Shown here piece by piece: positions 1-10,069 of a stretch of DNA of 31,776 nucleotides (its first letter is position 1; each line of letters starts with the position of its first letter). The position numbers and the translations under genes were made by a program. This stretch comes from Hyphomonadaceae bacterium. Its GTDB lineage: Bacteria; Pseudomonadota; Alphaproteobacteria; Caulobacterales; Aquidulcibacteraceae. The stretch lies in the NCBI GenBank assembly GCA_016791325.1, contig JAEUMU010000099.1, forward strand, positions 1-31,776, in the 5' to 3' direction. Under the pieces are notes generated by a model that was not told where the DNA came from, searched no databases, and saw only the letters and a list, made by a program, of their open reading frames with translations.

Positions 1-609
1 CAGCCAGCCATTGCGGCGAACGGCCTCTTCGATGAAGGCGTCGATGTCCAGCTTGCCGAATGAGTTTTGTTCAAGCGGCACGGCGCGCAGCTGCGCCATG
101 TCGATGCGGCCTGCATTCACGCCTGGCCAAATGCCCCGGCAAACGGGAAAGCGGCGGCCCATCATCGCCTTGCGCGTCGGGCTCACGTGACCGAACGGAT
201 AGGCGAAGCTGGTCAGCTCAGTCTCCGGGGCGATGCGGCGAACATAGGCGGCGTTTTCCGCCAACGTTGCCTCAATCTCGGCGGTGGCGGCATGCGGCAG
301 GCGCACGTGGCCGAATGTGTGGCAGCCGATCTCGTGGCCATCTTCGGTGGCCTGCCGCACATCATCGTCCGTGAAATAATCGATGCCGCCTTCGCAGACG
401 CCCGCGAAGCGCCCGGCGGCGAAATATGTGCCCAGCGCGCCCTGCGCCTTTAAGAGCGCGCCGCCGACGGTGAGCGCGGAACGGGGGAAGTCATCGAAGC
501 TGAAGCTCACGACCGGCGCGCTGAGACGGCTTGGAATCGCATCCGGAGCCCAGCGGCGTGTGAAGCGTTCATTCAGCGCGCGGCCGACGCGCGCAGCCAA
601 CGCCCGCAT
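1..609 (-). CDS. Polysaccharide deacetylase family protein (3' end cut by window edge)
   Basis: This is the N-terminal 203 codons of a NodB-type carbohydrate esterase (CE4 family); the gene runs off the left edge. Seen in the reverse translation: the first catalytic motif SFDDFPR at about residues 37-43, the metal-binding motif HEIGCHTFGH at about 90-99, and FAYPFG further on. CE4 enzymes hydrolyse N- or O-acetyl groups from surface or cell-wall polysaccharides with a divalent metal held by Asp and two His, all of which are visible. No signal peptide is evident; the N-terminus is basic. The ATG at 609-607 shares its A with the TGA of the upstream HAD-IIIC gene (TGATG), so the two are probably translationally coupled. 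The natural substrate cannot be read from this fragment. Confidence 0.88.
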   Translation of the reverse strand, partial: MRALAARVGRALNERFTRRWAPDAIPSRLSAPVVSFSFDDFPRSALTVGGALLKAQGALGTYFAAGRFAGVCEGGIDYFTDDDVRQATEDGHEIGCHTFGHVRLPHAATAEIEATLAENAAYVRRIAPETELTSFAYPFGHVSPTRKAMMGRRFPVCRGIWPGVNAGRIDMAQLRAVPLEQNSFGKLDIDAFIEEAVRRNGWL

Positions 610-2402
610 CACGCCACCTCCGCCACGCGCGGCTGGAAGCTCGCCGCCACCACGTCGCGATCGGCAAAGGGAGTGGCGAGCGGGCGGACAAAAACGCCCG
701 AGCCTTCATCGGCCGCGGCATAAGTGAAGCCCAAACCTTCCAGCATCGCCACCGAAGCGCCATTCTTGGCGGTGCGGCGGAAATCCACCCGCAGCTCATG
801 CTGACCGCGCGCGGCCAAACGCTCCGCCAGGAAGCCGAAGAAGGCCTCCTCCACCCGCTTGCGTTGGGCGCGGCAGCTCATGAAGAAGGACGCCACGCGC
901 GCCTCCTCCAGCACACAAAAGCCGATAATGCCGTAATCGCCAAACTTGTCGGCGCAGCGCAGCACGAACGTATCCTCGGGATTCAGCGCCTCAAGCTGTT
1001 CGCGCGTATAGCGCGTGCCGGAAAAATTCAGCTGGTTGGTGCGCTGGGCGAGCTCGTAAATGCGCGTCAAGTTCGCCGGCGCAAGCTGCGTGATCTCAAG
1101 GCGGATCGCACACGAGCGTAAGAAGGCTGTGTAGTCCATCTCCGAAGCGGCAAGCGCGCTCTGGCGTTGCTCCTCGGTCTGATACATGGCCCGGCGGGCG
1201 CGGCTTTCGGCCGTGGCGGGCACGTCGAAGCGCGGCAGCGCCAACAGGCTTTCGATTTCGCCATCGGCGAAAACCTCAACTTCAGGCACGAGCTCGCTCA
1301 CCTCGCCGCGCTCAAACGGCTGATCGTCAATGAAGGCGAAGGTGTCCAGGCCCACATCCATGGCGGCGGCGATACGGCGGATGGCTTCGCTCTTGGGGCC
1401 CCAGCTGATCTGAGGAAACACGAACAAATCGCGCAGGCCAAACTTTTCAAGCGCGCTGAACGCCAGCGCTGCATCGTTCTTCGAGGCGATGGAATTGATC
1501 ACGCCGCGCGCGTCAAGCGCATGAATCAGCGCGACGGCATCGCCGCGCAGGGTGACGCCCTCGACGCCATCCTCCACCAGCGTGCCGCGCCAGACAGTAT
1601 TATCCAAATCCCAGACAACGCATTTGATCTTGGGCCGCGCGCCGCTGGCGCTGAGGCCGCTGATCTGCGCCAGCTGCGCCGACAGCACGCAGAAATCGAC
1701 GACGCCGAACACGATCGGCGCCGTGCCGGCGCCAGCGACGGGCTCAATCTGGATCAAGTATGGCTGCGCAAGATCAATGCGCGCGGCGATTTCGCGGACG
1801 GGCAAAACGAAGCGATTGTAGCCGGGCTTGATCGCCAGCGGCGCTTGAAACAGGCCAGCCGTGGTTTTTTCCGCGGGCACGATGGTAAGCGTGAAGGCCT
1901 CGCCCGCTTCCGCCACGGCTTCGACAATGAATACGCTCTGCTCGACTGGCGCTTCGCCACGTTGGGCCAAGTTCTGCTTGGCTATGTTCCAGCGCCACCT
2001 CAGGCCATCCTGCGCACCACGAGGCAGCGGCGCCATGGCGCGCGCAGCGGCGGAATCGAGCGTGTGCAGCGCCGCGCGGGCCTGCGGCGTCTTCAGCGCG
2101 ACGGGCCCCTTCCCTTCAAGCTTGCCCCAGCGCCTGAACGCGATGCGCGTTAGCGAGAGTTCGTTGCTGACCACATCTTCGATGCCGGCGGCGAAGCGGC
2201 GGCAATGGCCATCGGCGCGCGGGGTGTAGAAACTGCAAGCGCTATAGCAGGCGGGAAAGGCGCACTCAGTGCAGTGTTCGCCCCAGACGATCGCGCTTTG
2301 CCGCACGATAGCCGCGCGGGTCTTGCGCAGCTCGGCCATGGCCGTGCCGGCAAGCGCGACGGCCGGCTTGCGGTCCATCGCCAGATCGGCGGTCTCCTTC
2401 AT
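609..2402 (-). CDS. FkbH-like HAD-IIIC family protein with N-terminal cysteine cluster
   Basis: A 597-residue protein. Its centre is a HAD domain with DLDNT (D265, D267), SIASKND (about 304-310), a lysine in WGPKSEAI and FIDDQPFE as metal motif. The C-terminal part has RTNQLNFSGTRYT and DKFGDYGIIGF, typical of the GNAT-like half of FkbH proteins. FkbH relatives build acyl units or work in glycan and polyketide loci. Residues 44-67 hold C-x2-C-x4-C-x3-C plus a fifth Cys (GEHCTECAFPACYSAC, then HCRRF), which suggests a metal or Fe-S site. Residues about 100-245 look like a beta-rich accessory region. I start at the ATG at 2402, which has GGAG ten bases upstream; an in-frame extension to 2534 exists but is low-complexity and would crowd the divergent protease gene. 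It overlaps the deacetylase start. The exact reaction is unknown. Confidence 0.8.
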   Translation of the reverse strand: MKETADLAMDRKPAVALAGTAMAELRKTRAAIVRQSAIVWGEHCTECAFPACYSACSFYTPRADGHCRRFAAGIEDVVSNELSLTRIAFRRWGKLEGKGPVALKTPQARAALHTLDSAAARAMAPLPRGAQDGLRWRWNIAKQNLAQRGEAPVEQSVFIVEAVAEAGEAFTLTIVPAEKTTAGLFQAPLAIKPGYNRFVLPVREIAARIDLAQPYLIQIEPVAGAGTAPIVFGVVDFCVLSAQLAQISGLSASGARPKIKCVVWDLDNTVWRGTLVEDGVEGVTLRGDAVALIHALDARGVINSIASKNDAALAFSALEKFGLRDLFVFPQISWGPKSEAIRRIAAAMDVGLDTFAFIDDQPFERGEVSELVPEVEVFADGEIESLLALPRFDVPATAESRARRAMYQTEEQRQSALAASEMDYTAFLRSCAIRLEITQLAPANLTRIYELAQRTNQLNFSGTRYTREQLEALNPEDTFVLRCADKFGDYGIIGFCVLEEARVASFFMSCRAQRKRVEEAFFGFLAERLAARGQHELRVDFRRTAKNGASVAMLEGLGFTYAAADEGSGVFVRPLATPFADRDVVAASFQPRVAEVA

Positions 2403-2579
2403 ACAACGCACGCTCCGCGGGAAGCGCACAATGTAGCATGGCGCATGCCAGCCCACACGCCGCCAATTTGGCGCGCCGCGGCGCGAAAATCGCGTCGCGG
2501 CTATTCCCCCACCGGCCGGCTTCCCCTTGCGCACGAGTTTGGTTCGGATGCAGGCTCGCGGCGCGGGAGGGACGAGATC

Positions 2580-3956
2580 ATGCGTATTTGGTTAGCGACC
2601 GGCGCGGCGCTTGGCGCTGCTTTGCTTGCAGGGCCCGCGGCGGCCGCCCTGCCCTTCGATCCAGAACAAGCCACGCGAGCCTGGCTGGCGACGATGGGGC
2701 CGGAAGCCACCGCGCGCTCCAACGCGTATTTCGAAGGCGGCTATCTGATCGATTTCGCCGGCACGGCCATTTCCATCGTTGTAGCGGGGCTGTTCCTTAT
2801 GCTCGGCTGGGCGCGCGGCGTACGCGCCTGGCTTGAGAAGACGGTGAAGTGGTTTCCGCTGGTGGCGGCCGGAACGTCTTTCTTCTACATCCTGGCCTCT
2901 TCGTTGCTGACCTTCCCGTTCCAATACTATGTCGGCTTCGTGCGCGAGCACCGCTACGGGCTTTCGACCCAGACATTGCCTGAATGGTTCGGTGAAGCGG
3001 CGATGAGCTTCGGCATCGGGCTGGTGATCGGCACGGTCTTTCTCACCGTGATTTATCTGATCGTGCGGGCGGCGAAGAATACGTGGTGGATTTGGGGTTC
3101 AGCCGTTTCGATCGCATTTGCGGCGGTTATGATCATGGTCGCGCCGGTCTATATTGCGCCACTGTTCAACACCTACACGGAGATGCCGCAGGGCGAACTG
3201 CGCGATGACATTCTGGCGATGGCCCAGGCCAACGGCGTGCCGGCGGATAATGTCTATGTCTATGATCGCTCCCGCCAGACGAACAGCATCAGCGCAAATG
3301 TTTCGGGGCTGGGCGGCACGACACGCATTTCACTCGCCGACACGTTGCTTGAGCGCGCGAGCCCGGCGGCAGTGCGCGCCGTGATGGCGCACGAGATCGG
3401 CCATTACGTGCTGGGCCATATCGTTTCCATCCTGATCATGAACGCCGGCATGATCCTGCTAACGTTCGCGCTGGTGCATTTCGGCTTCCGCGCGCTGGCG
3501 AAGAACGAGCGATGGGGCATTCGCGACATTGCCGACCCCGCGGGGTTACCGCTGATCATGGTGTTGCTGGCGATTGTGGGGCTATTCACGGCGCCGCTGC
3601 AACGCAACCTGATTTATTTCCACGAACAGCAAGCCGACATGTTCGGCCTGAACGCCGCGCGCGAGCCCGATGGCTTCGCAGAAGCGGCGGTGTTGCTGAG
3701 CGAATACCGAAAGATGGAGCCTTCGCCGATCGAAGAGCGACTGTTTTACGATCACCCTTCGGGCTGGCACCGTGTGCATAATGCCATGGTGTGGAAGGCG
3801 CATGAGATCGCCGCGGGGCGCCTGCCCTTCTCGGCCGGGGGGCCACCGGCGGGATGGCGGCCGGATTTCGTGGTGCGCAGCGCGCGCCCCGAAAACGCGC
3901 CGCGCGCCGCGGAGCAGCCGCAGCCTAGCCCGGAGGCGTCACCCGCCGCACCGTGA
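2580..3956 (+). CDS. M48 family metallopeptidase, STE24/CAAX-protease type
   Basis: A 458-residue integral-membrane zinc protease. The N-terminus has a hydrophobic signal-like segment (residues 4-23, ending in alanines), followed by several membrane spans (about 60-77, 92-112, 143-163, 172-195). The zinc site is HEIGH at 271-275, with the third ligand probably E349 in FHEQQAD. A late DHPSGWHRVHNAM segment matches the conserved C-terminal motif of Ste24 proteases. In eukaryotes Ste24 cleaves prenylated proteins; in bacteria these homologues are thought to act in membrane protein quality control. The ATG at 2580 has a strong Shine-Dalgarno (gggagg, 2565-2571). A longer in-frame reading reaches upstream but runs antisense into the HAD-IIIC gene, so I reject it. 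The 3' end overlaps alkB by 32 bp. Confidence 0.9.
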   Translation: MRIWLATGAALGAALLAGPAAAALPFDPEQATRAWLATMGPEATARSNAYFEGGYLIDFAGTAISIVVAGLFLMLGWARGVRAWLEKTVKWFPLVAAGTSFFYILASSLLTFPFQYYVGFVREHRYGLSTQTLPEWFGEAAMSFGIGLVIGTVFLTVIYLIVRAAKNTWWIWGSAVSIAFAAVMIMVAPVYIAPLFNTYTEMPQGELRDDILAMAQANGVPADNVYVYDRSRQTNSISANVSGLGGTTRISLADTLLERASPAAVRAVMAHEIGHYVLGHIVSILIMNAGMILLTFALVHFGFRALAKNERWGIRDIADPAGLPLIMVLLAIVGLFTAPLQRNLIYFHEQQADMFGLNAAREPDGFAEAAVLLSEYRKMEPSPIEERLFYDHPSGWHRVHNAMVWKAHEIAAGRLPFSAGGPPAGWRPDFVVRSARPENAPRAAEQPQPSPEASPAAP

Positions 3957-4551
3957 GATTGATGCGCCCGCCCTTGGGCAACAGGCTCGACGTGCCGGGG
4001 AGAATGCGATCGACACCGTGATAGGCGCGCCGGCTTGGCCCGCCGAGCAAGCACACATCGCCCGAGGCCAGGCGGACGCTGCGCGTGGGATCCGAACGCA
4101 GCACCCCGCCAATGCGGAAAAGCGCGGTATCGCCGAGCGAGATGGATAGCACCGGCGCATCCCAGGCCTCCTCGTCGCTATCGACGTGGAGGCCCATGCG
4201 CGCGTCGCCTTCATAGAGGTTCACCAAGCAAGCTTCCGGCGGCGCGGGATAACCGCTCAGGGCCTCCCACAGCGCCAGAACCGCAGCCGGCATGTCGGGC
4301 CAGGGCTTACCGGTGTCGGGGTGGGCCGGCTGGTAGCGGTAGCCGCGCTCCTTATCCGTGACCCAGCCGAGCGCGCCGAAATTGGTCATCCGCACCCGCA
4401 TGGGCTGGCCGGACTTCGGCATGCGGGGCACATAAAGGGGCGCCGCCCGGAAGCGCGCAAACACGGCGTCGCGCAGGGCCTCCTGCTCAGCGCGGGAAAG
4501 CCGGCTGGGCCAAAGTTTGAAGCCATCGAGATCGGCGCCGGGGCGGGTCAT
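3925..4551 (-). CDS. alkB: Alpha-ketoglutarate-dependent DNA/RNA demethylase AlkB
   Basis: A 208-residue Fe(II)/2-oxoglutarate dioxygenase, close to the usual AlkB length. It oxidatively removes alkyl lesions such as 1-methyladenine and 3-methylcytosine from nucleic acids. The iron triad is visible as H122 and D124 (LHVDSDEE) and H178 (AYHGVDR). The 2-oxoglutarate and substrate-binding RxNxTxR motif is R196, N198, T200, R202 (GRINLTVRR). The nucleotide-recognition lid segment NLYEGDARMG precedes the HxD. It is a single gene converging on the M48 protease, overlapping its last 32 bp, and divergent from dnaK. No strong Shine-Dalgarno is visible before the ATG at 4551. Confidence 0.95.
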   Translation of the reverse strand: MTRPGADLDGFKLWPSRLSRAEQEALRDAVFARFRAAPLYVPRMPKSGQPMRVRMTNFGALGWVTDKERGYRYQPAHPDTGKPWPDMPAAVLALWEALSGYPAPPEACLVNLYEGDARMGLHVDSDEEAWDAPVLSISLGDTALFRIGGVLRSDPTRSVRLASGDVCLLGGPSRRAYHGVDRILPGTSSLLPKGGRINLTVRRVTPPG

Positions 4552-4835
4552 GTCGGGGTTCTATCAGCGCATTCGGTTTCTTTTTTGTTCCGCTCTGCGT
4601 CGGGCGCAAAGCGGGTTTGCACTATTTCCCTGCCGCGAATGCGGATAGAGGGCCCAAAAGCCTTGCGCGCGGAAAGCGATACACCACATGAACCTCGAAA
4701 ACAGGCGGTCCGAAGCTTGGGACGGGGCGACGGGCCGGCGAAACACTGAACCAAGTACGGGACGCGACGCTTCGAGGACGCCTTTGAGGGTCCGCCAAGT
4801 GAAGCCGCGCCGCTGACAGGAACGAGGAAAGAGCA
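4552..4835 (+). promoter_or_regulatory. alkB-dnaK intergenic region with a possible heat-shock (sigma-32-like) promoter
   Basis: This 284-bp divergent spacer should carry the dnaK promoter. The best heat-shock candidate I can see is CTTGCG at 4662-4667 and CCACAT at 4684-4689, 16 bp apart, which resembles the CTTG / CCCCAT pattern of sigma-32 promoters with mismatches. If real, the dnaK leader would be about 140 nt. The Shine-Dalgarno for dnaK is GAGGAAAGAG at 4824-4833. I see no CIRCE element (the HrcA operator) in this spacer. The promoter assignment is tentative. Confidence 0.35.
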
Positions 4836-6749
<1,914 letters not shown>

Positions 6750-6802
6750 GCCCGCCACACCAGGGTCGTTCGATGCGCACGCGCCTTCGGCACACTGAAA
6801 TC

Positions 6803-6834
6803 CGGCGGCTCGTCCCCTTGCGGGGCGACCGCCG
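6803..6834 (+). terminator. Hairpin in the dnaK-dnaJ spacer (attenuator-like)
   Basis: The arms CGGCGG / CCGCCG, TCG / CGA and CCCC / GGGG pair around a TTGC loop, with a single C and a single T bulge on the 5' arm. The hairpin is followed by CTTTC rather than a clean U-run, so it is a weak terminator at best. It lies 21 bp before the dnaJ start and could reduce read-through from dnaK, protect the dnaK 3' end, or hinder ribosome access to dnaJ. Confidence 0.45.
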
Positions 6835-6855
6835 CTTTCACATCTGGATCGCGTC

Positions 6856-8013
6856 ATGAGCGCTGATCGCGATTATTATGAAACGCTGGGCGTGCCGCGC
6901 GACGCGGACGCGGCCACCATCAAGTCGGCTTTCCGCAAGCTGGCGATGAAGCTGCACCCTGATCAAAACCCCGGCTGCAAGGTTTCCGAGGAAAAATTCA
7001 AGGAGCTCGGCGAAGCGTACGCCGTGCTTTCCGATCCGCAGAAGCGCGCGCTGTACGATCGCCACGGCAAGGCGGCGTTCCAGGGCGGCGGGCCGGGGGC
7101 GGGCCCGGGCGCAGCCGGCTTTTCGGACTTCTCCGATCTCTTCAACGAAATTTTCGGGGGAGGCTTCGAAGATATGTTCGCGCGCGGCCGCGGCGGGCCG
7201 CGCAACGGGCCCGAGCGCGGCGCCGATGTGCGCTACGATCTTGAGAGCACGCGGGAGCACGCGTTCCGCGGCGCGGACCGCGAAAGCGTCGCGCCACGCG
7301 CGCAGGCGTGGCAGCCGTGCCGCGGCTCCGGCTCGGAGGGCAACGCGCCGCTTGAGACCTGCCGCACCTGTAATGGAGCCGGCCAAGTACGCGCCAGCCA
7401 GGGCATGTTTCGCATCGTACGCACCTGCCCCGCCTGCCACGGGCGCGGACAGGCCATCAAGAATCCCTGCCGCGCTTGCGGCGGGCGCGGGCTCACGCAG
7501 AACGAGCGCAAGCTTTCGGTGAAAATCCCCGCCGGCGTGGAAGATGGTACGCGCATCCGCCTAGCTGGCGAAGGCGATATGGGCTTGCGCGGCGGCCCGC
7601 CCGGCGATCTCTATCTCTTCCTCTCGGTGAAGCCGCACCAATTGTTCGAGCGCGATGGCGCGGACTTGTACTGCCGGGCGCCGGCGCCGATGTGCAAAGC
7701 CGCGCTGGGCGGGGAAATGGAAGTTCCGACTATCGATGGCGAACGCGCCAAAGTCACCATCCCGCCGGGCGCGCAGACAGGCCGACGCTTCCGCATCAAA
7801 GGCAAAGGCATGACGCATCTGCGCGCCAAGGAGCGCGGCGATCTGCATGTCGAGCTGCTGGTGGAGACGCCGGTGAACCTCACGGCCAAGCAGCGCAAGC
7901 TGCTTGAAGAGTTCGCCAAGGATTGCGGCGAAGAGGCCCACCCGCAAAGCAAGGGCTTTTTCGACAGCATGAAGCGCTTCTTCGAGGGCGCCAGCGAAGG
8001 CCCCTCACGCTAA
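6856..8013 (+). CDS. dnaJ: Chaperone protein DnaJ (Hsp40) with an altered first zinc motif
   Basis: A 385-residue type I J-protein, the co-chaperone that stimulates DnaK ATPase and delivers clients. The J-domain spans about 5-70 with HPD at 34-36, then a Gly/Phe-rich linker (75-120), the cysteine-rich domain (about 150-212) and the C-terminal substrate-binding domains. Normal DnaJ has four CxxCxGxG repeats. Here repeats II-IV are intact (C169/C172, C191/C194, C205/C208), but repeat I reads W152-Q-P-C155, so its first Cys is Trp (TGG at 7309-7311, one base from TGC). Nearby residues (S131, R133, S144, A146) are also unusual for the family. The start ATG at 6856 has only a weak Shine-Dalgarno and sits just after a hairpin. 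Confidence 0.95.
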   Translation: MSADRDYYETLGVPRDADAATIKSAFRKLAMKLHPDQNPGCKVSEEKFKELGEAYAVLSDPQKRALYDRHGKAAFQGGGPGAGPGAAGFSDFSDLFNEIFGGGFEDMFARGRGGPRNGPERGADVRYDLESTREHAFRGADRESVAPRAQAWQPCRGSGSEGNAPLETCRTCNGAGQVRASQGMFRIVRTCPACHGRGQAIKNPCRACGGRGLTQNERKLSVKIPAGVEDGTRIRLAGEGDMGLRGGPPGDLYLFLSVKPHQLFERDGADLYCRAPAPMCKAALGGEMEVPTIDGERAKVTIPPGAQTGRRFRIKGKGMTHLRAKERGDLHVELLVETPVNLTAKQRKLLEEFAKDCGEEAHPQSKGFFDSMKRFFEGASEGPSR

Positions 8014-8054
8014 CGGCTTGCCGTGGCGGCGCGCGCGGGCCTAGACAAGCTGCC

Positions 8055-8828
8055 ATGACTCTTTCCATCGCCATCGCTGGCGCGGCCGGCCGCATGGGAC
8101 AAGCCATCGCCGCCGCAGCGGGCGCGGATCCGCGCTTCAGCATCGCCGGCGGCACCGAGCGTGCTCAGGCGCTGGGCGCTCTTTGCGGCTTCGCGCTCTC
8201 CACCGATGCGGCGGCGGCGGCGGCCAACGCGCAAGTCTGGATCGATTTCACGACGCCAGCGGCCACGCTCGACGCGCTCAATGCGCTCTCGTCGACACCC
8301 GTTCGCGTGGCCATCATCGGCACGACGGGATTGACGCCGGCGCAGGAGCAGCAGGTCGCCGCACACGCGACCCGCATCGCCATTGTGCGCTCTGGCAATT
8401 TCAGCCTCGGTGTAAACCTGCTTGCGGCGCTGGTGCGCCAGGCTGCCAAGGCGCTGGGGCCCGAGTGGGATATCGAAATCACCGAGGCGCATCATCGGCG
8501 CAAGGTGGATGCACCCTCCGGCACGGCGCTGTTGTTGGGCGAAGCCGCCGCCAAAGGGCGCGGCGCGGCGCTGGCGGATGTACGACTGCCAGCGCGCGAG
8601 GGCATTACCGGGGCGCGGCCGGAAGGCGGCATTGGTTTCGCGGTGGTGCGCGGCGGCGGCATTGTGGGCGAGCACACGGTGGCCTTCGCGGCGGAGCGCG
8701 AAGTGCTGACGCTATCACATCAGGCGCTCGACCGGGCGGTGTTCGCCGATGGCGCATTGGCCGCGGCGGCGTGGGCGGCGGCCAAGCCGCCGGGGCTCTA
8801 TTCGATGGCGGACGTGCTGGGGCTGTAG
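8055..8828 (+). CDS. dapB: 4-hydroxy-tetrahydrodipicolinate reductase
   Basis: A 257-residue DapB, slightly short for the family. It reduces the DapA product with NAD(P)H in the lysine and meso-diaminopimelate pathway, so it supplies peptidoglycan precursors. The dinucleotide-binding loop is GAAGRMG at 9-15. The signature EAHHRRKVDAPSGTAL (144-159) carries the catalytic histidine and lysine (K150). The ATG at 8055 is chosen because MTLSIAIAGAAGRMG is the family start; the upstream in-frame extension overlaps dnaJ in another frame. The gene follows dnaJ by 41 bp and its last 31 bp overlap the convergent DUF2244 gene. Confidence 0.96.
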   Translation: MTLSIAIAGAAGRMGQAIAAAAGADPRFSIAGGTERAQALGALCGFALSTDAAAAAANAQVWIDFTTPAATLDALNALSSTPVRVAIIGTTGLTPAQEQQVAAHATRIAIVRSGNFSLGVNLLAALVRQAAKALGPEWDIEITEAHHRRKVDAPSGTALLLGEAAAKGRGAALADVRLPAREGITGARPEGGIGFAVVRGGGIVGEHTVAFAAEREVLTLSHQALDRAVFADGALAAAAWAAAKPPGLYSMADVLGL

Positions 8829-9325
8829 CCGCCGCGTTTGGCGCGCCAAAGCGCGGCATCGAGGGCCTGGGCGAAGCTTGCGCACTCTTCCTCCGACAGA
8901 AACGCGCCAACACGCATCTGCCCCCTCCCCGCGCGGATCAGCACGCCGCGGCGTTCATCGCGCGCGACACGCGCCCAGGCGGGATTAAGCACCCAGTGCG
9001 TGGCCCCGCCTGCTGGATCGACACTGGCGACATGCACTTGCCCCGGCGCCACGCGCACGAACTCCTGGCGGCGCGCGGCGCGGTAATTCCACCAAAACGC
9101 CAGCGACAGCGCCAACACATCGAGCCCGAGAAAGCCCGCCACCGGAAACGCGCCCTGCGCCAAGAAGAAGCCGGCGACAGCGACATTCATGCAGATGAAC
9201 ACCGCCAGCAGAAGCTTGAATGCGGCGAAGCTCAAGCTTCGATGCGGCCGCAGGGTGGCGTCCATCAGCAGGGCGCGTGGCTCAAGATGCGGCGGCGAAG
9301 GCGTGCGTTCCCAGCGCGGGCTCAT
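8798..9325 (-). CDS. DUF2244 domain-containing membrane protein
   Basis: A 175-residue protein with a proline-rich N-terminus, the conserved PHRSLS segment (about 27-32), and two membrane helices (about 33-56 and 60-78) in the pattern GxFPVAGFLGLDVLxLxxAFWWNYRAAR. A soluble C-terminal half follows, with beta-strand character. This matches DUF2244, a family common in Alphaproteobacteria with no established function. It overlaps the dapB 3' end by 31 bp and diverges from nth across only 45 bp, so the two starts probably share a compact bidirectional promoter. Nothing in the sequence says what it does. Confidence 0.85.
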   Translation of the reverse strand: MSPRWERTPSPPHLEPRALLMDATLRPHRSLSFAAFKLLLAVFICMNVAVAGFFLAQGAFPVAGFLGLDVLALSLAFWWNYRAARRQEFVRVAPGQVHVASVDPAGGATHWVLNPAWARVARDERRGVLIRAGRGQMRVGAFLSEEECASFAQALDAALWRAKRGGYSPSTSAIE

Positions 9326-9370
9326 GGGCTTAAGCTAACGCCTGGCGATGTCGCGCCAAGAGGAAGTTGC

Positions 9371-10069
9371 ATGGCCAAACGGCTCACCAAGGCGAAGGCC
9401 GAGGCGCTTTATGCACGCCTTGCCGAACTCGAGCCCGACCCGCGCACGGAACTGGCCTACACCAACCCCTACACACTCTTAGTGGCGGTGGTGCTTTCGG
9501 CGCAGGCCACGGATAAGGGCGTGAATCGCGCCACCGGGCCATTGTTCAAGCTGGCGGATACGCCGAGGAAAATGCTGGCGCTGGGCGAAGCCGGCGTGGC
9601 CGACCACATCAAGACCATCGGCTTGTGGCGCAACAAAGCCAAGAATGTCATCGCCCTCTCGCAAGCGCTGCTGGATCAGCATGGCGGGGAAGTGCCCCGT
9701 GAGCGCGCCGCGCTGGAGGCGCTGCCGGGGGTTGGGCGCAAAACCGCGAACGTGGTGCTAATGGAGATATTCGGCGAAGGCACAATCGCGGTGGATACGC
9801 ATGTTTTTCGCGTCGCCAATCGCACTGGCCTTGCTGCCGGAAAGACGCCGGCGGAGGTGGAGGCGCAGTTGATGCGCATTACGCCGCAGAAATACCTGCA
9901 CGGCGCGCACCACTGGCTGATCCTGCATGGGCGCTATACGTGCTTGGCGCGCAAGCCTGAATGCCCGCGCTGCGCCATTTCCGACCTTTGCCTTTACACG
10001 CCCAAGACGCGGGCGATCGCGCCGACGAAACGCCCCGCCCCTTCAGGCGCGAAATCGAGAAAGAGGTAA
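9371..10069 (+). CDS. nth: Endonuclease III (DNA glycosylase/AP lyase)
   Basis: A 232-residue base-excision-repair enzyme that removes oxidised pyrimidines and nicks abasic sites. The helix-hairpin-helix is LPGVGRKTANVV (118-129) with catalytic lysine K124; the catalytic aspartate is D142 in VDTHVFR. A [4Fe-4S] cluster motif C191-x6-C198-x2-C201-x5-C207 is complete. The ATG at 9371 is preceded by a GAGGAAG Shine-Dalgarno and fits the family N-terminus; a longer in-frame extension back through dapB is not real. The last 76 bp, encoding a basic tail after the cluster, overlap antisense with the ATP-grasp gene. Confidence 0.97.
   Translation: MAKRLTKAKAEALYARLAELEPDPRTELAYTNPYTLLVAVVLSAQATDKGVNRATGPLFKLADTPRKMLALGEAGVADHIKTIGLWRNKAKNVIALSQALLDQHGGEVPRERAALEALPGVGRKTANVVLMEIFGEGTIAVDTHVFRVANRTGLAAGKTPAEVEAQLMRITPQKYLHGAHHWLILHGRYTCLARKPECPRCAISDLCLYTPKTRAIAPTKRPAPSGAKSRKR

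Noticed and set aside
1167..2153. Plus-strand open frame of 328 codons opposite the HAD-IIIC gene
   Set aside because: Coding shadow of a gene with clear HAD motifs; the composition is Arg/Ala-rich with no domain.
2205..2579. 125-codon N-terminal extension of the M48 protease
   Set aside because: Overlaps the HAD-IIIC gene, lacks the signal segment, and the ATG at 2580 has a strong Shine-Dalgarno.
8183..9370. Very long N-terminal extension of endonuclease III (396 codons)
   Set aside because: It runs through dapB and the DUF2244 gene in a shadow frame; the real start has GAGGAAG in front of MAKRLTK.
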